From: Agrocybe praecox
Lineage: Eukaryota; Basidiomycota; Agaricomycetes; Agaricales; Agrocybaceae
Assembly: GCA_964017145.1 (NCBI GenBank)
Contig: OZ024851.1
Coordinates: 1,798,001 to 1,862,000, forward strand
Reading direction: 5' to 3'
DNA length: 64,000 nt
Shown: piece after piece, positions 51,760 through 64,000 of the stretch
Numbering within the stretch: position 1 is the stretch's first letter
How the letters are laid out: the number at the start of each line of letters is the position of its first letter
Made by a program: the position numbers and the translations under genes
The notes under the pieces: generated by a model
Told to the model about the DNA's origin: nothing
Databases searched by the model: none
Seen by the model: the letters and a program-made list of their open reading frames with translations, nothing else

Positions 51760-54065
51760 TTACTGGCACGACTTCTTAATAAGGTCTGCAGCCCTCTCAG
51801 CAATTGCGTACACTGGGGCCTGTAAATGCGATGCAGGTATAAATGGCTGCATATATTCGGTGAGCAGGATAGTAACTGAGTCTTGCGATATACATTCAAG
51901 GACTTACGAGGACCGAAGCGTCGACGACACGGACGCCGACCGCACCCTTCAACAGCAAGTCTGAGTCCAATGGGGCTGTCTTATCGGAAGATGTTCCTGC
52001 TTTTACTGTAGAGGCGGGATGGTAGAAAGTCGTCGTTTGACTCCGAATTATACTGATGATATCGTCGTCGTTTTTTGCAGATGCCAAATCACCAAAGGGC
52101 TGCAGAATATAACCTTTCCACGGAGGGGAGGCGAACATTGCCTTTTCTGCTTGAAATGCGGCAAGCATGAGTTGAATATCCAGTGGGTGCGTCATGAAGC
52201 CAAGGTCGATTTTAGGGAAGTCGAACGGGTCGGCGGAATTCAATGTGACGCTCCCCCCTACAGTAAAACTGTCAATTTCACGTATAATATGGGATGATAT
52301 ATTACGTACTTGAGGATGGAGAGACAACACCTTTTGTCACAGAGATGAAGAAACCAGAGGCTGGTGCGGGTACAGCGAACGACGCAAACTGGTTCTGGTT
52401 GGGTTAAAAAAGAATTTCAGAAGTTCTCCTGAGACAATGCCAGAGATGAAGTACGCACTGCTGGAAAGAGTTCAAAATGGGCTGATGTCGGTCCCGCAGA
52501 TGGGTCTTTGTTGCGAATGTTGAACAAAGAAGGTGCCACTCGCAACCAAGCAAACAGATTTCCAGAAGCATTTGCGAGCCGTCCCGCCTTAGTAGCAACC
52601 CATTTAGCAACTGCATCGGTAGCTGCAGTACTGTTCTGTAGCAGAAAATCAAGTGTGTCGGTTGTATTAACGAACCACTGACTGCCGAGGAGAGGATGAT
52701 CCTGGAGATTTTGTCCGACGAAAGGTGAATCGATTATAGCATCAATGCCGAGTTTTTTGAGGATTGCTGGGTCTCCTATACCGCTCAAGAGCAAAATCTG
52801 CGGGGTGTTGATTGCGCCTGCAGATAGAACGACTTCCTTTCGAGCTTTGACGGTGTATCTACGACCTATTTGGATTATATAAGTGACTGTTTTATTTCTA
52901 CGAGATAGCTTCAAGTACCGTCACTGGTTTGCGCAAATTGAACCATTCGCAAGTCTGGACGTTGACTTTTATTTCCAATATTGATGAGCTTTGTTACTTG
53001 GGCGTTGATGAGGACATCAAGGTTGGGCTTATTCAAGTTTGGGTGGAGGAATGCAGTTGACGAGCTGCTACGGATTCCATGTCCTCCCGTTGATTGGAGG
53101 TAACCTGGAATATGCTGAGTAACTATCCAAGCATTGGACTAAAATGCGCGCTCACTCATTCCAATAGTGTTTCCCGCATTGGCGTCCAGGTTAAAGGGAA
53201 ATTGTGAAGGTAATGCAGCGGTGGTGTTGAAGAGCATTCCGTCGATGGGGCTTGCTGCAGCGTAAAGGGTGGTTAGAAGGGGTCCTTGGGTACCGTGAAC
53301 AGCGGGCAAGAACTGTCCACGAGTGTCATGATTATCAACCGGCTTAGTGAAGGATTCGGACTCCAGGACGTGTTAGCCTAGGCTTATACAACTTATTGGT
53401 GTCTTACCTTCCTAAAGTAAGGAAGCATATTATTCCATGACCACCCATCATCATTAGTTACTCGTGCCATACGATCAAAGTCATCGCGGGAGCCACGTGT
53501 ATAAACCAAAAAATCTTACAAAACAAGATAGACAAGTATCAATGACTATTTGGGCCGCTGTTAATCATCGAGTACGTACTAATAGAGCTGGAACCACCGA
53601 GAACACGACCTCTCGGATAGGCGATGGCCCTGTTATTAAGGCTGGGTTGTGGCTGAGATTGGTAATTCCAGATCAGGGAAAGGTTGGCGAAGGTGTTTGC
53701 GGCGAGATATGGTATCTGGGTAACGGTCACCCCAGTGTCACTAATAATATCAATATGCAGAGCTCATGAGATATAACGGAGTGATTTTGAGTGAATTAAG
53801 CGCTAGAACGTACTCTCCACCTGCCTCTATGACTAGCACAGAGATGCTAGGTATTTCAGAAAGCCTTGCAGCCACTACATTACCAGCAGTCCCGGCTATT
53901 TTGCCATGATTAATGCTTTTAAGTTTGAATCAAGAAATTGCCGTGGTACATACCACCGACGACGACAAAGTCATACTGCCCTTTGATCTGCGATGGATCT
54001 GTAAGTAGCCTTGAGGTGACGCTTCCAGCCAGGATGCATAGAAACAAAAGGATAGAAGATCTCAT
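51760..54065 (-). CDS. Secreted GMC-family flavoprotein oxidoreductase (GMC2)
   Basis: Roughly ten or more exons. Start MRSSILLFLCILAGSVTS is a signal peptide; the next residues RLLTDPSQIKGQYDFVVVG lead into the FAD motif GAGTAGNVVAARL, split by an intron. Then YPRGRVLGGSSSINFLVYTR, DDGWSWNNMLPYFRKSES, STGGHGIRSSSSTAFLHP, VVLSAGAINTPQILLLSGIG, FVGQNLQDHPL, and RGSVTLNSADPFDFPKID. The two active-site histidines are both present, in FYHPASTVKAG and PASHLQAPVYAIAE. Ends DLIKKSCQ at 51,760. All frames join, so it is intact. Related to aryl-alcohol oxidases and similar secreted flavoenzymes that supply H2O2 or oxidise alcohols; substrate unknown. Not closely related to GMC1 or GMC3. Confidence 0.88.
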
Positions 54066-57000
54066 GAATGAATTTGACTGTTGGGTGTCTTTGAGACCTA
54101 CGATGCAGTTCCTCGTCGTCGCATTAAGTACCTAGGAACGATGTTTCAAATGATCATAAAAATAGGACTTCGGGCGTTTTGAAGTCTCGGATAACGGCCC
54201 CATTTCTCCCGCTGAAAAACGAGATTGATTCCCAAGCACCCTAAGCAGCTGTCATCTTATTTATGTATCGTCTGCTTTTATTTTTGTCCGGACCATGCGG
54301 CAGTATTATTGCTGCGTAACACTAGTAGTACCTCTATAGTAAGACTACATAAACGTAAGTATTCCAGCGCGGCGGGAGCCGATACCTGTATATCGGAAAT
54401 ACAGCGCAATATATGCCGGTCGCGTGTATATATCGACCGGTATTTCCTTGAAGTTGTAGAACACTACTCAAATATGTAGACTATTATGGTTCTGTGTTTC
54501 AATTTATTCCGTTACGCCTGCGGTGTATACCCTTCATGTCGATTGACATGACTTGTGGGGCGTCTTCTGTGCCTTCCAGAATGTCCAGATATGCCCAGTC
54601 ATCTTCACGTGAAAGACTGCATTACTGGCGCCGGCAACTGTTAGCCGACGGCATTTTGAAGCGCTAGTATTCTGTAATTCCATTTACTGACTTACACCTC
54701 GGTCATGGCCGGCTCACCCGTCATGCATCATGGCAGCTGACGAGAGTGAAAGGTTGAAGCCGTTAACCAGGAACTGATTACCGGATTAGAACATCACACA
54801 ACGTGCAAGTCCTTACACGGCGGTCATTCATGATAAAATTTAACAGTCCAGTCACGCCGCAAATTGTGCCGTTGAGTGGTCGCAGATGCCATTGATGCCG
54901 AATGAACTTTTTATCAGTAAATTCAACAATTATTGTCGCCCACCTGATTATATTAATCTTGATGATAGCTCTAAACCCTTGCATTTGACACCGTTGTCCG
55001 TGTACCGTGTACGCCATGTAACAAGGTGGCCTACCGTTCGTAGTTCGACAATCGACAACTAGGATAGTTGAAAATTATTTGCGCATCTCCGTGGAGTATT
55101 ATATTGTCCCAGAGAAAATATCGGACAAGCCCCTAATAATTTCGCAAAGTACTCGAAGACCAAATACCTTACCATCACATTAAGAGGTCAATATAAATAA
55201 AAAATATCAGCAAAAAAAAGGTTATGCTCTTCAAATATATGACACCTACATATACTTTATTCGAGAGCGTAACAATCCTGAGCAAATTGTTTATAAGGCT
55301 GGACGCATCGAGAATTCTACGTGGTTCGGTTATTTCAAACGGTTTGAAGCTGTCTTTCTTTTCCTTCACGGACCCAAAATTTTGCCATCACGGACGTTCT
55401 TAAGTCACCCTTTCACCTTCACTGAGAAATGAACGTTAGAACCATGATTCACTCGCCAACCACTCGCGCTGTCGCAGAGGTCTACGATCTAATCTAATCC
55501 AGTAGTCGGATCAGGCAATCAGTCAAATTGCACTGCCACAATAGCTACCCCAGGAATTTGGCATGTACTTATTTATGACCAGGCCAATGCTACGTAGGAA
55601 TATTAATCAACTCGTATTCAACGAGAAGATCAAATACAGGCTGCACTATGATCATCTGTTTGCTGGAAATTCATCGTACTATTTCATCAAACGAGGACAT
55701 ACTGGAAAATTGACATTTGTTAAGTCGAATTTCGCTTACTGTAGCTCTTGTTTACTCTTTTCACTGAATTCCCGTTTCCGTTAGATGAAAATACACAAAT
55801 AAAACACTACCACATACATATGTTTAAACTTTGTTCTCACAAATCATCCATGGTAAAAATATGACGCTGGATTCGCCCCCTCCCCCCCAAAATAAAAACT
55901 CCGGAAAATATCTTCTCCCCTTCCCTATATTTCAGGAAAATCAAGTTACGAGTGCTTCACGTTCTATAATCAATGATCCTCCAGCTTCCCAGCTTTGGGT
56001 ACCAGTGCGAGCTGTATTGGACCTCATATTTTCCCCTATTCCTTGTTGCAATTATGCTTTCTATTGCTCATTGATTTTTCTGCTGGCTGTTCTCGCCAGC
56101 GGTGGCATTGTGTATGCACTTGCCCAATCCAGCAGTGAACCGTTTACCACCAACATTTAGCCAATCTTCATTGCAGAGGTGCCCCATTCCAAGATTGTTC
56201 CACGATGTTACTTCACTTCGTGCGCGGCATTCATTTTCCTCCCATTCATGGTCAAGCTGTCCTGGATTTGGACGCCGGCTATCTAATCTTCTCTTGAGAT
56301 GTAACTCAAAAATAGACCGTGACAAACTGTGACATAGAAGTGAGTGGATTTTACACACGGACCTCCGCAATCCCAAAACAGGTTTTTATTGAAACCCCCA
56401 TATGTATTATGGTAGTGTGGTCCCTACCGGGTGGATTTTGGGGGTTTTTTTTTTTTGGGGGGGGGGGGGGTTAAAAACGAATCTCTAAAGGGACTCGTAA
56501 ACTGGAATAGGTTGCTCTGATCATGCCGGTGTTCGTGAAGTTCGATATCTGATCAATGACGAGACTATGTTGACCTGTACGACCGTCGCCAGATTTAGCA
56601 ATATGGTGAGAGGCACCTGCCTCACTCGAGGTTAGAGCTCAGGAAGGCGAAGGGGTCAGTGCAGAATGTGTTTCCCTAATCTAAGGTTACCTGTTTTTAC
56701 GAGCTACAGATGCCACGGCCTGCCATATTAGGCGTGACTTCGGAGAAACCAGAGCCAGGTTTAGGCCCAGTACATCTTGCAAGTTTGGACGCGGACGTTA
56801 AAATAATATACAATGACCCAGGTATTCCCGATCCATACTTGCCTTTGTACAACACTTCAAGATGGAGCCTAAGGCACATAGGATTGACACCAATGATCAG
56901 AAACGTATAGAAGGTTCGTCTACATGACTATGTATCATGATGTAGATGTGTTGACCAAAAGCTTGAGTGACGGGACTCGTATTGGGTCTATTTGACGAGC

Positions 57001-58532
57001 ATTTCAAAATTCACGTATGGTGCTGTAGTACTATGTGATGATATTTTTGAACACTCTGAACCGCATTAGGATTATTTTAAACATAGCCGCATTCACCCGA
57101 AAACAACGCAAATCTGATAACCGCGCTATTAGCGGATTAACAAGTTCCTCATTGAAAATACTGCTCGCGACAACGGCTTTTTTAGAACGATCTATCCAAC
57201 ATTTCTTGATATCTTCTAGAAGTTATGATCTGTGCGCCTAAGTCGCAGGGTAAAACACGGATGTCCCGCCGTTTTTATCTTCTACCTCCAGTACCTCAGT
57301 TTTAATGCTCATGTGATGATGCGGCGATGACATGTGGAATTGCCTGTCATGTAAGCTCGAGCCAATTGTTGACCATTTAATTTTGAGGCACGATATATTA
57401 GCATAAATAGCCTGGCACTGCGGGGACCAAAGGAAGTCCTGTGTCGATTGGCCCAACCCAGATATGAATTTCTCCCAAAAGAAGATATCTCTCAAAATAA
57501 ACTTTCCTTTTCCCCGGCGGCTTGCTGGCAGGCGTTCCCCGCTCATGCCTTTCACATAGAAAAAGGGAGTTGGCATATGCAGCATGGTACTCTCTCCAGG
57601 CCCAATTTGGATTGGTCGATCTGCCGTTTGCCTCTCTTCGGGCGCACGTAAATGTACGGCTTTGGTATGTCTACTTGAAATTGTAAGTCATCGTTATGAT
57701 ACAGTTGCAATTATGTAGAGTATATGTATTGCAGGCTTCATAATCCATAGACGATGGGAATATTACTCATTTAAAATTCTAAAAGTAAACGACATCAAGT
57801 CGTATATATCGTTTTCTTGTTTTATTATCATCGTGCACGGTAAGGGAAAATTGGGGGTTGGGGCGCTTGCACAAAACCAGACCATAAGTCTTGTCCGATC
57901 GATGACGCGTCTCAGCGCCTAAGTTAAATTTTCTTCGTTTTTTATCTTTCTTGAAGGTATATTCCTCTTCTTCGAATTCTGTGGCTTAGTTGTAACATGA
58001 TAAACTCACCCCTCGAGCTTTATCTTGGAAGTTGGTTCAAGTTTGGTTGACAATTGAATGTGAGGAGCCATTAATCCATCTAATCTGTAGTATGTACTAG
58101 TATGTTTTTGAACATGGCTCATGCATATTTTGATTTATATTTTAAATCTATGTTGCCATTCCATTCCATTTTATTTTCTAAGATATATAACTTGCCTTTC
58201 TATCACAAGATACGCGTCCTCGGCGTCGTTACTACGTTCGGACTTAGATTACCTTGTAGAACAGCTATGCCGATCAAATGCCGATGTTCCGAACGTCCAT
58301 TTATGAAGCTTTACGATGATACCGACTTTATTAGACCCATATCCGAGTTGTGCCAATCAAACTCAGACGACCAAAGGACACATCACTTTCGCATCTAACC
58401 GTTCACTTCTGAATTGTGCCCCGATTTATCGATATATGGGGATACGGTATCAACTAACCTAACGAAAAGGAAGCCGACTTCTCTGACAGGGCTAGTACAT
58501 CGCGAGGTCGTGCCCACCGGAGAATTGTAGGA
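54066..58532. other. Long gene-poor region
   Basis: About 4.5 kb in which I find no supported gene. Open frames at 55,831-56,160 (one hydrophobic helix near its end), 56,710-56,910 and, on the minus strand, 57,238-57,585 lack recognisable motifs. It contains the homopolymer block at 56,440-56,470. Confidence 0.5.
56440..56470 (+). repeat. G5-T12-G14 homopolymer block
   Basis: Five G, twelve T and fourteen G in a row. A run of 14 G can fold as part of a G-quadruplex and is prone to length change; it may also mark an assembly weak point. Confidence 0.8.
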
Positions 58533-58540
58533 TATAAGAG
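58533..58540 (+). promoter_or_regulatory. TATA box of DUF6534 gene B
   Basis: TATAAGAG about 79 bases before the ATG, at the same place as the box before gene A. Confidence 0.5.
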
Positions 58541-58611
58541 CGGATATGTGGTCATTTTGAGTCTCCCCGCCACTCCTGCCAGGACGTGCTCCTGTCCTTT
58601 GCACGATAAGT

Positions 58612-60413
58612 ATGTCGGATAACTCAACATCAACGCAGCCTGTTATCTTGTTACCGGTAGCGAGAACGGTGTACGTATGTATGATGCTCGACATATCAAC
58701 AAAGACTGACGTTATATCCCTGATCAGCATAGGACCTCTGGTAAGCCTGGAGGATAGAAACCAGACACGATCCCTACACTTCATACTTTTTCCACATATA
58801 GGTTATAGCTTCATGGCTCAATTGGATGTTTATGGGTACCCTCATCGTGCAAACGTGTGCGTGACCTCATTATGCGTGTGTTAGAACCCCCTACAGCTTC
58901 ATGCAAAATTGTGTGCAGATTTTTACCACTATAGCTTCGCAAAGGATAGAGCATGGCTACGCGTTCTTGGTAAGCGACCTGCAGTGTCATTCACATGAAA
59001 TTGAGCTGAATCCAGAGTTCAAACGTTCAAAGTCTATTCTGTGGTCGCCATTGATATAGCGCAGACCTTCGTCACAAGCCACGAGACATGGTTCTTTACG
59101 GTGGCATACTGGAATGACAAGAGTGTACTGTTGCGGTCCCCGTGGAGCGCATCCACTCTTCCGACGTTTGCGGGTGTGGGTGAGGAAAACAACTTGAAGC
59201 ATTTATCCGTGTTTATAACTTGCTGAATACCTTTCAAGTTTCCTGTATTGTGCAGTCATTCTACGCTTGGTCAGTCCTCTGATTTTCTGCCACCTTCTCA
59301 ACTATTATTGAGACCAATAATGCAGGCGTATCTGGATCCTTTCTAAAGCCAAGTACATGCGAGGGCTGGCCATTCTGATTATTTTGGTACGTCTCTTATT
59401 TCAACATATAGCAATGTCATGGTCTCAAGTTTTGGGTCGATAAACCGTCAGGTCTCATGGTCTCAGGCCATTTGTGCGATTGTGGCCTCCATTGTAGTGC
59501 GTTTCGAGTTTCTTGTGGTTTTCTTTTTTTTTGCATTGTGCTTATATTTACGTTCATAGATCCAATTTACTCCTACTCAAGAGAAGCTACTTCAATTGCA
59601 TCCATATTTCTCGGTGAGTGCACGTCATCTTATTTATGACAAGTATTTATATATGTTCTGGTTCAATGTACCAGTACTGGTTAGCTGGAAGCTTTGTTGC
59701 AGATATTTTGATAGCTGGCGGGATGATACATATAGTGAGTTTCTCATTTTAATATGCACCCAGTGTTCGCTTCTGATTGTATCATTCTAGTTGCTTATTG
59801 CGAGATCGAACTCTCCAATAGTGCACACAGAGGGGATGGTTAACAGGCTGATCAAGAATTCGATTCAGACTGGCCTGGTCACTTCAATCTGTGCGGGAGT
59901 TGACTTGGCGCTATTCGTTGCCTATACATCCAACAACTATCACTACGTCCCGTGAGTCAACTATTCATGTCGCATCTTTACAATAAGGATCGCAGTTTTA
60001 ACAATAATTGGACAGTGCATACATTCTTGGTAAACTGTAAGCCATATTAGCTCTGCCCTCTTTCTTGTTGGCGTCGTGCTGACATTATCCTATCACGGCA
60101 GATACACGAACAGTTTGCTCGCGACGTTGAATAGCCGCAAGTCCACCAAGCACAACATTATTGCTTCTGAATATTCCTACCACCCCGAATCGTTTGGCAT
60201 GCGTCAGCAGCTATCGAAATCCACTGACCGAGCCACTGACTCGAGTACCCTCAATGGAAACTGGACGGGCGGGAAAGTCGACCTTAACAGTGCAGTACGT
60301 CAAAATAATCCCCAAATTCAGTGTATAAGTACGACTGACATTAATCTTTTATGTTTACATAGCACAGCGTCGATCTTGGATCAAAATCGAGATTAGGTGG
60401 TGAGGAAATATGA
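58612..60413 (+). CDS. DUF6534 domain multi-pass membrane protein (copy B)
   Basis: Paralogue of copy A, with the same exon number and splice places; about 350 residues. Start MSDNSTSTQPVILLPVARTV. Then ISIGPLVIASWLNWMFMGT, YHYSFAKDRAWLRVL, TFVTSHETWFFTVAYWND, VQSFYAWRIWILSKAKYMRG, YWLAGSFVADILIAGGMIHI, NRLIKNSIQTGLVTSICAGV, YTNSLLATLNSRKSTKHN, and a tail ending GGEEI-stop. Most changes against copy A are third-position or conservative, which suggests both are under selection. The upstream 100 bases also match copy A, so the duplication included the promoter. About 9 kb and GMC2 lie between the two. Confidence 0.88.
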
Positions 60414-61299
60414 CAGCCTTTGAGCAATTTATGTCTTTGGGAGTCGTTGAGCATGCACGTGGCCCTAATAGTTTACCTGTATTTATTTGGATACATTTCG
60501 TGTATTTCCTGTCTCGCCGTGGTATCGACAAAGGAAACATTCGAAGTTTGATATTTCCTCTCATATTTACCAGATGCTGTGTTTATATCAAGTTTATATA
60601 TATATTATAAATACGAGTAACTTCCCTAAGAGAAAGGTCAACAAATGACGGCAAGTTCTTAGGTTCGATGAATACTCTATGTTTGCCTTGGCACTTACTT
60701 TGGTAAAGATAAATATGCGTGGATTTGTCCATTCCCATTCCACGGATAAATTTGCTTTGATATCCATCTCGTTCACGCATCATGATATTGTGCGAATTGC
60801 ATGCAATGTGACATAAATGTGACAACCTTACATTTAGGCCTGTACTTTCAAGTTAAATTCAAGTTTCAACCGGCAGGGCGCACAAACTGTACTAAAAGTT
60901 TCTACATCCATTAAAGAGGCTTATGTATTTTCCGAGCTCAGAAATTACATATGGCAGTGCACTCTGAGGCGCTTGGGGCTGCAGGTCCGTAGATTAGATT
61001 AGATCACTTCTGTGCCGTGAGCGCGACGTGAATTAGCCGAATACAACGCTTGTTGCCTGCCACCGCTATTACGAGGCGTCGCTCGACGTGTTTACGCGCC
61101 GAACTGGACTCCTCCATAGGCTCAATTGGCGACACTAAACATACTTGGAACGTTTGGACCCGACATTCTCGGACATCTTTTCTTGACTGGTGAAGAGCAG
61201 CCGATAGTATTTACCGAAGTCCTTCAAAAGACAAATCAGCAACCTTGACGTTCATCCAATGTTTTCGGCTCTCTTCTCGAGAGTAAGTCACTTATCGCA
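60414..61299. other. Intergenic region
   Basis: Nearly 0.9 kb without a supported gene; short frames only. Confidence 0.5.
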
Positions 61300-61747
61300 T
61301 TAAAGTATGAAGTGACTCACACGGACTATAATGCTGCGGTTCTTCACCCGCTCAAAGTTCTTCGGCGGGTTCTGACGGAAGCCTTTATTTGGTTCGTTGC
61401 AGATATATCTCTTCAACGTGTTCATACTCAAACCATCATGCCATGACCAACAAACGAAGTAAAAATACTCCAATGCCGGGGTAGCTGGTGGCATGGGTAT
61501 CTTGATCATGACGCAAGATGGTTCCATTACCATCAACGAGGAATTTGATGCTTCACTGGGCGTAGCTGCTGCCATCATGATTCCCGCTCAATAGCACCCT
61601 CAAGATACATACACTAATCGAGTCATGTTCAATCACGCTGTCGATCAAACCAGTCCAGGCGGAGAAACGTAATCCTCCAATCCAGATATGGGTCGGGATT
61701 AGTGGCCTTCCTTTGATATCATTCGACGTGGGAGAAGAAACCGGCAT
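61300..61747 (-). CDS. Possible hypothetical protein, weak support
   Basis: Two adjoining frames, SSPTSNDIKGRPLIPTHIWIG (upper part) and MEPSCVMIKIPMPPATPALE with YFYFVCWSWHDGLSMNTL (lower part), have protein-like composition and could be joined by an intron of about 45-50 nt near 61,565-61,610. I recognise no family and cannot set either end. It lies divergent to GMC3. May be spurious. Confidence 0.25.
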
Positions 61748-61815
61748 AAAACGAGTGCAAAGGCCTCGAAGACTGGCCAGAGAACAAGCCCACCTCAGCT
61801 GAAGTCAACAACACA

Positions 61816-64000
61816 ATGAGTATTATCAACAAAGTATCAGGGCAGACCTTCGACTACGTGATAATAGGTATGCTCTCTGCCATTTTCACATATTTCATGC
61901 AATCATTGCTCAACGTTTTGCTCAAGGCGGAGGTGTAAGTCTCGCCAGAGAGCCGCACACGAGTAGGAACTAATCAGGTGGCTTTTGAATCTAGACTGCA
62001 GGATTGACCTTGGCCACCCGCCTCTCTGAAGACCCTTCCATTTCCGTCCTTGTCCTCGAAGGAGGAGACGCCAATCTCAATGACCCAGAGCTATGTGCGT
62101 AAAATTCTATGAACATTGATTCTCTCTGTTGATGTGCGACCTTCAGTGATGCCAGCGACGTTTGGAACCCAGTTCGGAAGACCTCAGTACGACTGGAACT
62201 TCAAGACGGTGGGTGGAATGAAGCGGAGCCGTATGCTGGACTAAACTTGTGGAGGCAGGTTCCTCAGAAGCATGCAAACGATCGTTCGATTTCTTGGCCA
62301 CGGTAAGCCTCACATCCACTAAGTAATGAAACAGTCGTTGACTATCCTGTGCTTTCTTAGTGGTAAGGGACTCGGAGGAAGCTCGGCGATTAACTGGTTC
62401 CAGTACCATACTCCTCCCAAGGGAGACATCGATAGTAAGTATTTAAGCAGATAACTATGACACACGACCTCAGACACAGCTACCCAGCTTTCGAAAGACT
62501 CGGAAACCGTGGCTGGAACTGGGAATTGCTCAAGAAATACCATCTCAGATCGGAACACTTCATTGAACCTGAAGTCAAGGACCCAGCTATGAGCTACGAT
62601 ATTTCGCAGCACGGAACCACAGGTACGATTAATGATCAATTTGCTATCTATTCTTGCTTACATGGTTATCAGGTCCGATTACTGTTGGATACCCGCTTGT
62701 CATGTCTGGAGGCGAAAAGTTGTACCAAGACGTAAGTTTCTGCTTCGTTGCTCTATGACAGCTGCTAAGGAACCATTGCAGACTTTGGCGACTTTCGGGA
62801 TCCAACAGAATAAAGAGCCGGTACGTAGTGTCCTTTTGTGCGAAATGACACGAACTGACGGCCGATTGCAACCTAGTTCTCCGGAGACGTGAGTCAATTA
62901 GCCAGCCAAACTTGCTTTTCCCTCATCTTACCTTGTCCTCCTTTTTAGACCAGAGGGACCTGGTTGACACCTATATCAATCGACCCAAAGTCTAGAACAC
63001 GATCCTACGTTGCTAATGTATGCATTGTCATTCATCACGGTCCTCCATCTTATTAACATTCTCCGAATTTGACAGAGATACTATGCGCCTAATGCCGACA
63101 GGACGAACCTCACTGTACTCACTTTAGCTCCAGTAACCAAGCTCGAATTGAAGGAGACCAATGGACAACTGAGTGTGACCGGCGTCAAATTTGTCCACGA
63201 CGGAAGCCAACATGTTGCCCTAGTTGGAAAGGAGGCCATCTTATCTGCTGGGTATGTCAGCTGATTATCCTTTCACATCCTAAACGTTGACCATCGCCTC
63301 TCGCCCGTAGGACGGTTGTCAATCCAAAGGTATCTTGAGTATTGAACATATCTATGAGTCCGGTCTCACTGAATGTACCTTGACAGATTCTCGAGTTGTC
63401 CGGTATTGGCGATAAGAAGATTCTTGAAAAGGCTGGAGTGGAAATAAAATCGCATTTGCCAGGCGTCGGGAGCAATTTGCAGGAGCACGTCTACTGCGGA
63501 ATAACCTATCGTGAGTACTATCCATATTTCGAATGCTTTTATTGACCTTCCGTTCAGAGGTCCGTCCTGACAGACAAGATGAGGTGACCACCTTTGACTG
63601 CTTGCTTGATCCTGCCGAGCTCGCGAAACAAATAGCCTTGTTGTGAGTCTGCCTCGTATTCAAATATTGATAGCGAATTTATGTTGTGATAGCACAAGCG
63701 AGGGTAAAGGCGTATTTGGGATGTCTTTGAACATCATGGCTTTCCTTCCGCTACCCGTTATAAGCCCAGATGCGGCCACTATATACGCAGAGTTGAATCG
63801 TTCGATTAACGCTGGTATAGCAGAAGGGAAATATCCGCCTGAATACGTTAAGCAGTTCAAACTTCAATTAGAACGCATCAAAGAAGGTTTCTCTGATGTC
63901 GAGCTTGCTTTCGTTCCAACTGCGGTTCCTGGTGAGTTTTGCAATTGTAATTACCTAGTTTCTTTGCCCAATTCCATTAGGTGCTGCCAAGCCCGGAAAC
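61816..64000 (+). CDS. GMC-family flavoprotein oxidoreductase (GMC3), 3' end outside window
   Basis: Start [18 protein letters not shown] has no signal peptide, unlike GMC1 and GMC2. The FAD motif is pieced from three exons: VIIG, an 8-nt micro-exon at 61,927-61,934 that codes most of the next two glycines, and [10 protein letters not shown]. Then [124 protein letters not shown]. The intron after DID ends at ACCCAG (about 62,490), giving FERLGNRGW; the earlier AG would break the frame. No catalytic His pair can be checked because the 3' part is missing. An intracellular or non-classically secreted GMC, alcohol-oxidase-like. Confidence 0.87.

Noticed and set aside
55831..56160. 109-codon frame with one hydrophobic helix
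   Set aside because: Low-complexity N-terminus, isolated, no family pattern; could be chance.
57238..57585. 115-codon minus-strand frame
   Set aside because: No motif and no splice partners. Codon pattern not convincing.
62435..62495. Apparent frameshift in GMC3 after DID
   Set aside because: The acceptor ACCCAG gives FERLGNRGW in frame; the earlier AG is not used.

Overview
The window is nuclear DNA from a mushroom-forming basidiomycete (Agaricomycetes). Genes are split by many introns of about 45-65 nt. Two of the families present (DUF6533 and DUF6534 membrane proteins) are, to my knowledge, typical of this class. Housekeeping proteins read as clearly fungal. I cannot name the species from sequence alone.

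Layout. Positions 1-16,500 are dense and conserved: the 3' half of RPN1 (26S proteasome), an uncharacterised fungal protein, a glyoxylate/hydroxypyruvate-reductase-like dehydrogenase, a B-type cyclin, mitochondrial ribosomal protein uS15m, and full-length SIN3. SIN3 is preceded by two small SIN3-derived loci carrying only the first paired amphipathic helix (PAH1) domain; one is broken and one is open. Positions 17,400-26,900 hold an aldehyde dehydrogenase, six intron-containing tRNA-Ala(AGC) genes (four in one minus-strand cluster, two on the plus strand), a DUF6533 membrane protein, a decayed PLP-dependent decarboxylase, and a METTL18/HPM1-type histidine methyltransferase.

From about 27 kb onward the region is accessory in character: low gene density, relics, repeats and oxidative enzymes. 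It contains an epoxide hydrolase, a truncated methyltransferase, a 750-bp foldback element with long inverted arms of 21-bp repeats, a secreted GMC oxidoreductase, a cytochrome P450 transcribed divergently from a UbiA-family membrane protein (prenyltransferase or UbiA-type terpene cyclase), a class-3-like aldehyde dehydrogenase, a second GMC oxidoreductase, two intact DUF6534 membrane proteins plus a relic third copy, an MFS-transporter relic, and the start of a third GMC oxidoreductase that runs off the window.

How the genes may work together. The core genes are unrelated housekeeping functions (protein degradation, cell cycle, mitochondrial translation, chromatin). The UbiA/P450/GMC/ALDH/epoxide-hydrolase neighbourhood at 28-44 kb looks like a small oxidative biosynthetic cluster, with the UbiA protein as the likely scaffold-forming enzyme. 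That reading is inference. All gene models were spliced by eye from reading frame, GT-AG (a few GC-AG) borders and family resemblance; none was checked by database search or RNA data.
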